From Cymodocea nodosa (taxonomy: Eukaryota > Streptophyta > Magnoliopsida > Alismatales > Cymodoceaceae), in assembly GCA_036874045.1 (NCBI GenBank), contig CM072339.1, positions 689,501 to 753,500 on the forward strand: a stretch of 64,000 nucleotides of DNA. Reading direction: 5' to 3'. Made by a program: the position numbers and the translations under genes. The notes below the pieces were generated by a model that was given only the letters and a program-made list of their open reading frames with translations, made no database searches and was not told the origin of the DNA. The first letter of the stretch is position 1. Every line of letters begins with the position of its first letter. This document shows, one piece after another, positions 62,512 to 64,000 of the stretch.

Positions 62512-64000
62512 CAAGATTCTTGTGTAAGACAGTTCAAGGATTAAGATTTACAAGCAAGGCATTCTTAGACCGTTTTATGGCCCCAAAGATTCTTTGTGTC
62601 GATTTCGGGACCGAAAAAAACTTGCTGTAACACAAACTGAAGGGAAACCTATCCATTTTCCACGTGTAATTACGGAGAGCATCCTAAAGATGGAAGAAAT
62701 ATATTTCGTCTATACACATACATATATGATGGATGCACTCCATCTTAGAATATTTTACCTTTAGTTTAGTAAGAAAACCATTAGATATTTTTGTATTTTG
62801 GCAATAATACCTATTAAACACTTTTTTTTCACAAATTTTAATAAAATTTCCTTAATTTTAGGAATGCAATTGTCAATAAAATTTTTCACTTAAAAATTTG
62901 GTAAGAATAATTGTTGATATGGCCATGATTTTGCATTACACCCTTTAGGAAGTGTTTGATTTGAAATGAAATACAGGTCGTGTGACTGTCATGGTTGGTT
63001 TTCGGTAAAAAAGATTAATTATTTCAGTACACATAGTGTAGCTATGTAAGATGACATTCTATGGTTTTAAAATTTTCCCCTATGGATAATGCTTCGTAAT
63101 TTATCTCTCATGTGTAAGCAACGATTACTTGAATATTACGGAGAACTTGATCTGTGTAAATTACCAACCCATTCACGTTTATGCCATCCCCTGGTAAATT
63201 CCGAAGACCGTAAACAATATTAAGATTAATAAAAAATTCCATTTTTTCTGAGAATGGCAGATATTATACTCTAGTAATCTCAACCGTGAAAAATTCACCA
63301 CTCAAATGAGGTCTGTGACAAGGAAGGCGAAGAACACCCAGAAAATTCCTGAAGGAAAACTTGTTAAGCTGCATTTGTAAAAACAGTAGTTTCAAGCAAA
63401 AGCTGTTTTCTAACGATGACAACAGCTTCTATATAAATCTAAGAATTGCATGTAATATTCTCTTTGCTACAAGTCTTCGTATAAATTTGTGAGTTACGAG
63501 AAAGTTGATATTTTTTAGTTTTATTTGAAAGTACCATTCCAAGCTCATAAAGCATTATTACTTTTTTTTTTCAAGCCCACACAGCATAAAGTCTAAGGAT
63601 ACAGACCAGGGGTGCAAATATTTGTGGTTGGGAAGTTAATAATTTGTCTTCATTCTTGGTTCATTATTCCAAGTGTCCTATTCCGTGGCAATTTCCACCT
63701 TATGGAAAAAACTGAAAATGGTAAAATGTTTTCTAAACAGTAAACATGACAAAATTTTTTTGAAGCTATCTTCCATACCTTGCCTTTAAACTTTTACTCC
63801 ACAATCGAGAGGCTTACAATCCGAATCACCCAGAATGTTATCCAATCCGTCTAGTCTGGGGCACATGCTGGGCTGAGATGGGCCGGGCTAGTCGGGCTCG
63901 TTTGAGTTCATCCAGGCTTGTTCGCTGTCTCAGCCCATTTCCGTCTATTAGCCGATATTTGTCTGCGCCCTCCCTTCTCTTCCAATCCGACTCCAGCACC
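62512..64000. other. Downstream region, no gene defined
   Basis: The first few hundred bases are the likely 3' UTR of the glycosyltransferase gene. The remainder is AT-rich until about 63800, where GC rises to the right edge. That could be the start of another gene beyond the window. There is no supportable coding exon. Confidence 0.45.

Noticed and set aside
1..64000. Transfer RNA or ribosomal RNA genes
   Set aside because: I looked for the conserved tRNA box A/B words and rRNA cores on both strands and found none that I could fold into a full gene.

Overview
This is a stretch of flowering-plant nuclear DNA. The genes have many introns with ordinary GT-AG borders, AT-rich introns and intergenic DNA, plant-type protein families (a plastid pyrophosphatase with a transit peptide, an SF1 that carries an RRM, plant Maf-like proteins, a long plant-type FIP1) and Ty1/copia debris. 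I cannot name the species. The low GC in third codon positions argues against a grass.

Layout from left to right: 1-3667 is a decayed Ty1/copia element on the minus strand (RT, integrase, gag, PBS), running off the left edge. 4469-5595 (minus) holds the first four exons of an ankyrin-DHHC S-acyltransferase (PAT23-like). The copia element sits in its next intron, so the DHHC half must lie beyond the window or be lost. 5750-11990 is repeat-rich intergenic DNA. 11991-14267 (minus) is an intronless splicing factor SF1. 15738-19579 (plus) is a six-exon plastid inorganic pyrophosphatase. 20953-21258 (minus) is a small unknown gene, head-to-head with a nine-exon Maf-like gene (21825-25581, plus). 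A second Maf-like gene with the same nine-exon structure lies tail-to-tail with it (27637-30551, minus). 34070-34411 (plus) is a small two-exon gene for a 78-residue acidic/basic protein. 36786-49401 (minus) is a FIP1-type polyadenylation factor. 50793-62511 (plus) is an 11-exon type II membrane glycosyltransferase. The last 1.5 kb has no gene that I can define.

The most striking feature is inside the FIP1 gene. About 4 kb, containing five complete coding exons (including the FIP1-motif exon) and the start of a sixth, is tandemly duplicated (39176-43287 and 43314-46779). The five-exon block is 744 nt long with matching phase-2 borders, so using either copy, or both, keeps the frame. The truncated sixth exon of the upstream copy ends in an early TGA. 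The gene could therefore make a single-motif protein, a double-motif protein or a short protein without the C-terminal charged domain. The FIP1-motif exon in both copies ends at a GC splice donor.

SF1 (branch-point recognition) and FIP1 (polyadenylation) are both pre-mRNA processing factors, but nothing suggests they are co-regulated; plant gene order here looks incidental. All exon borders were read by eye from splice motifs, phase and family resemblance. No alignment or transcript data were available.
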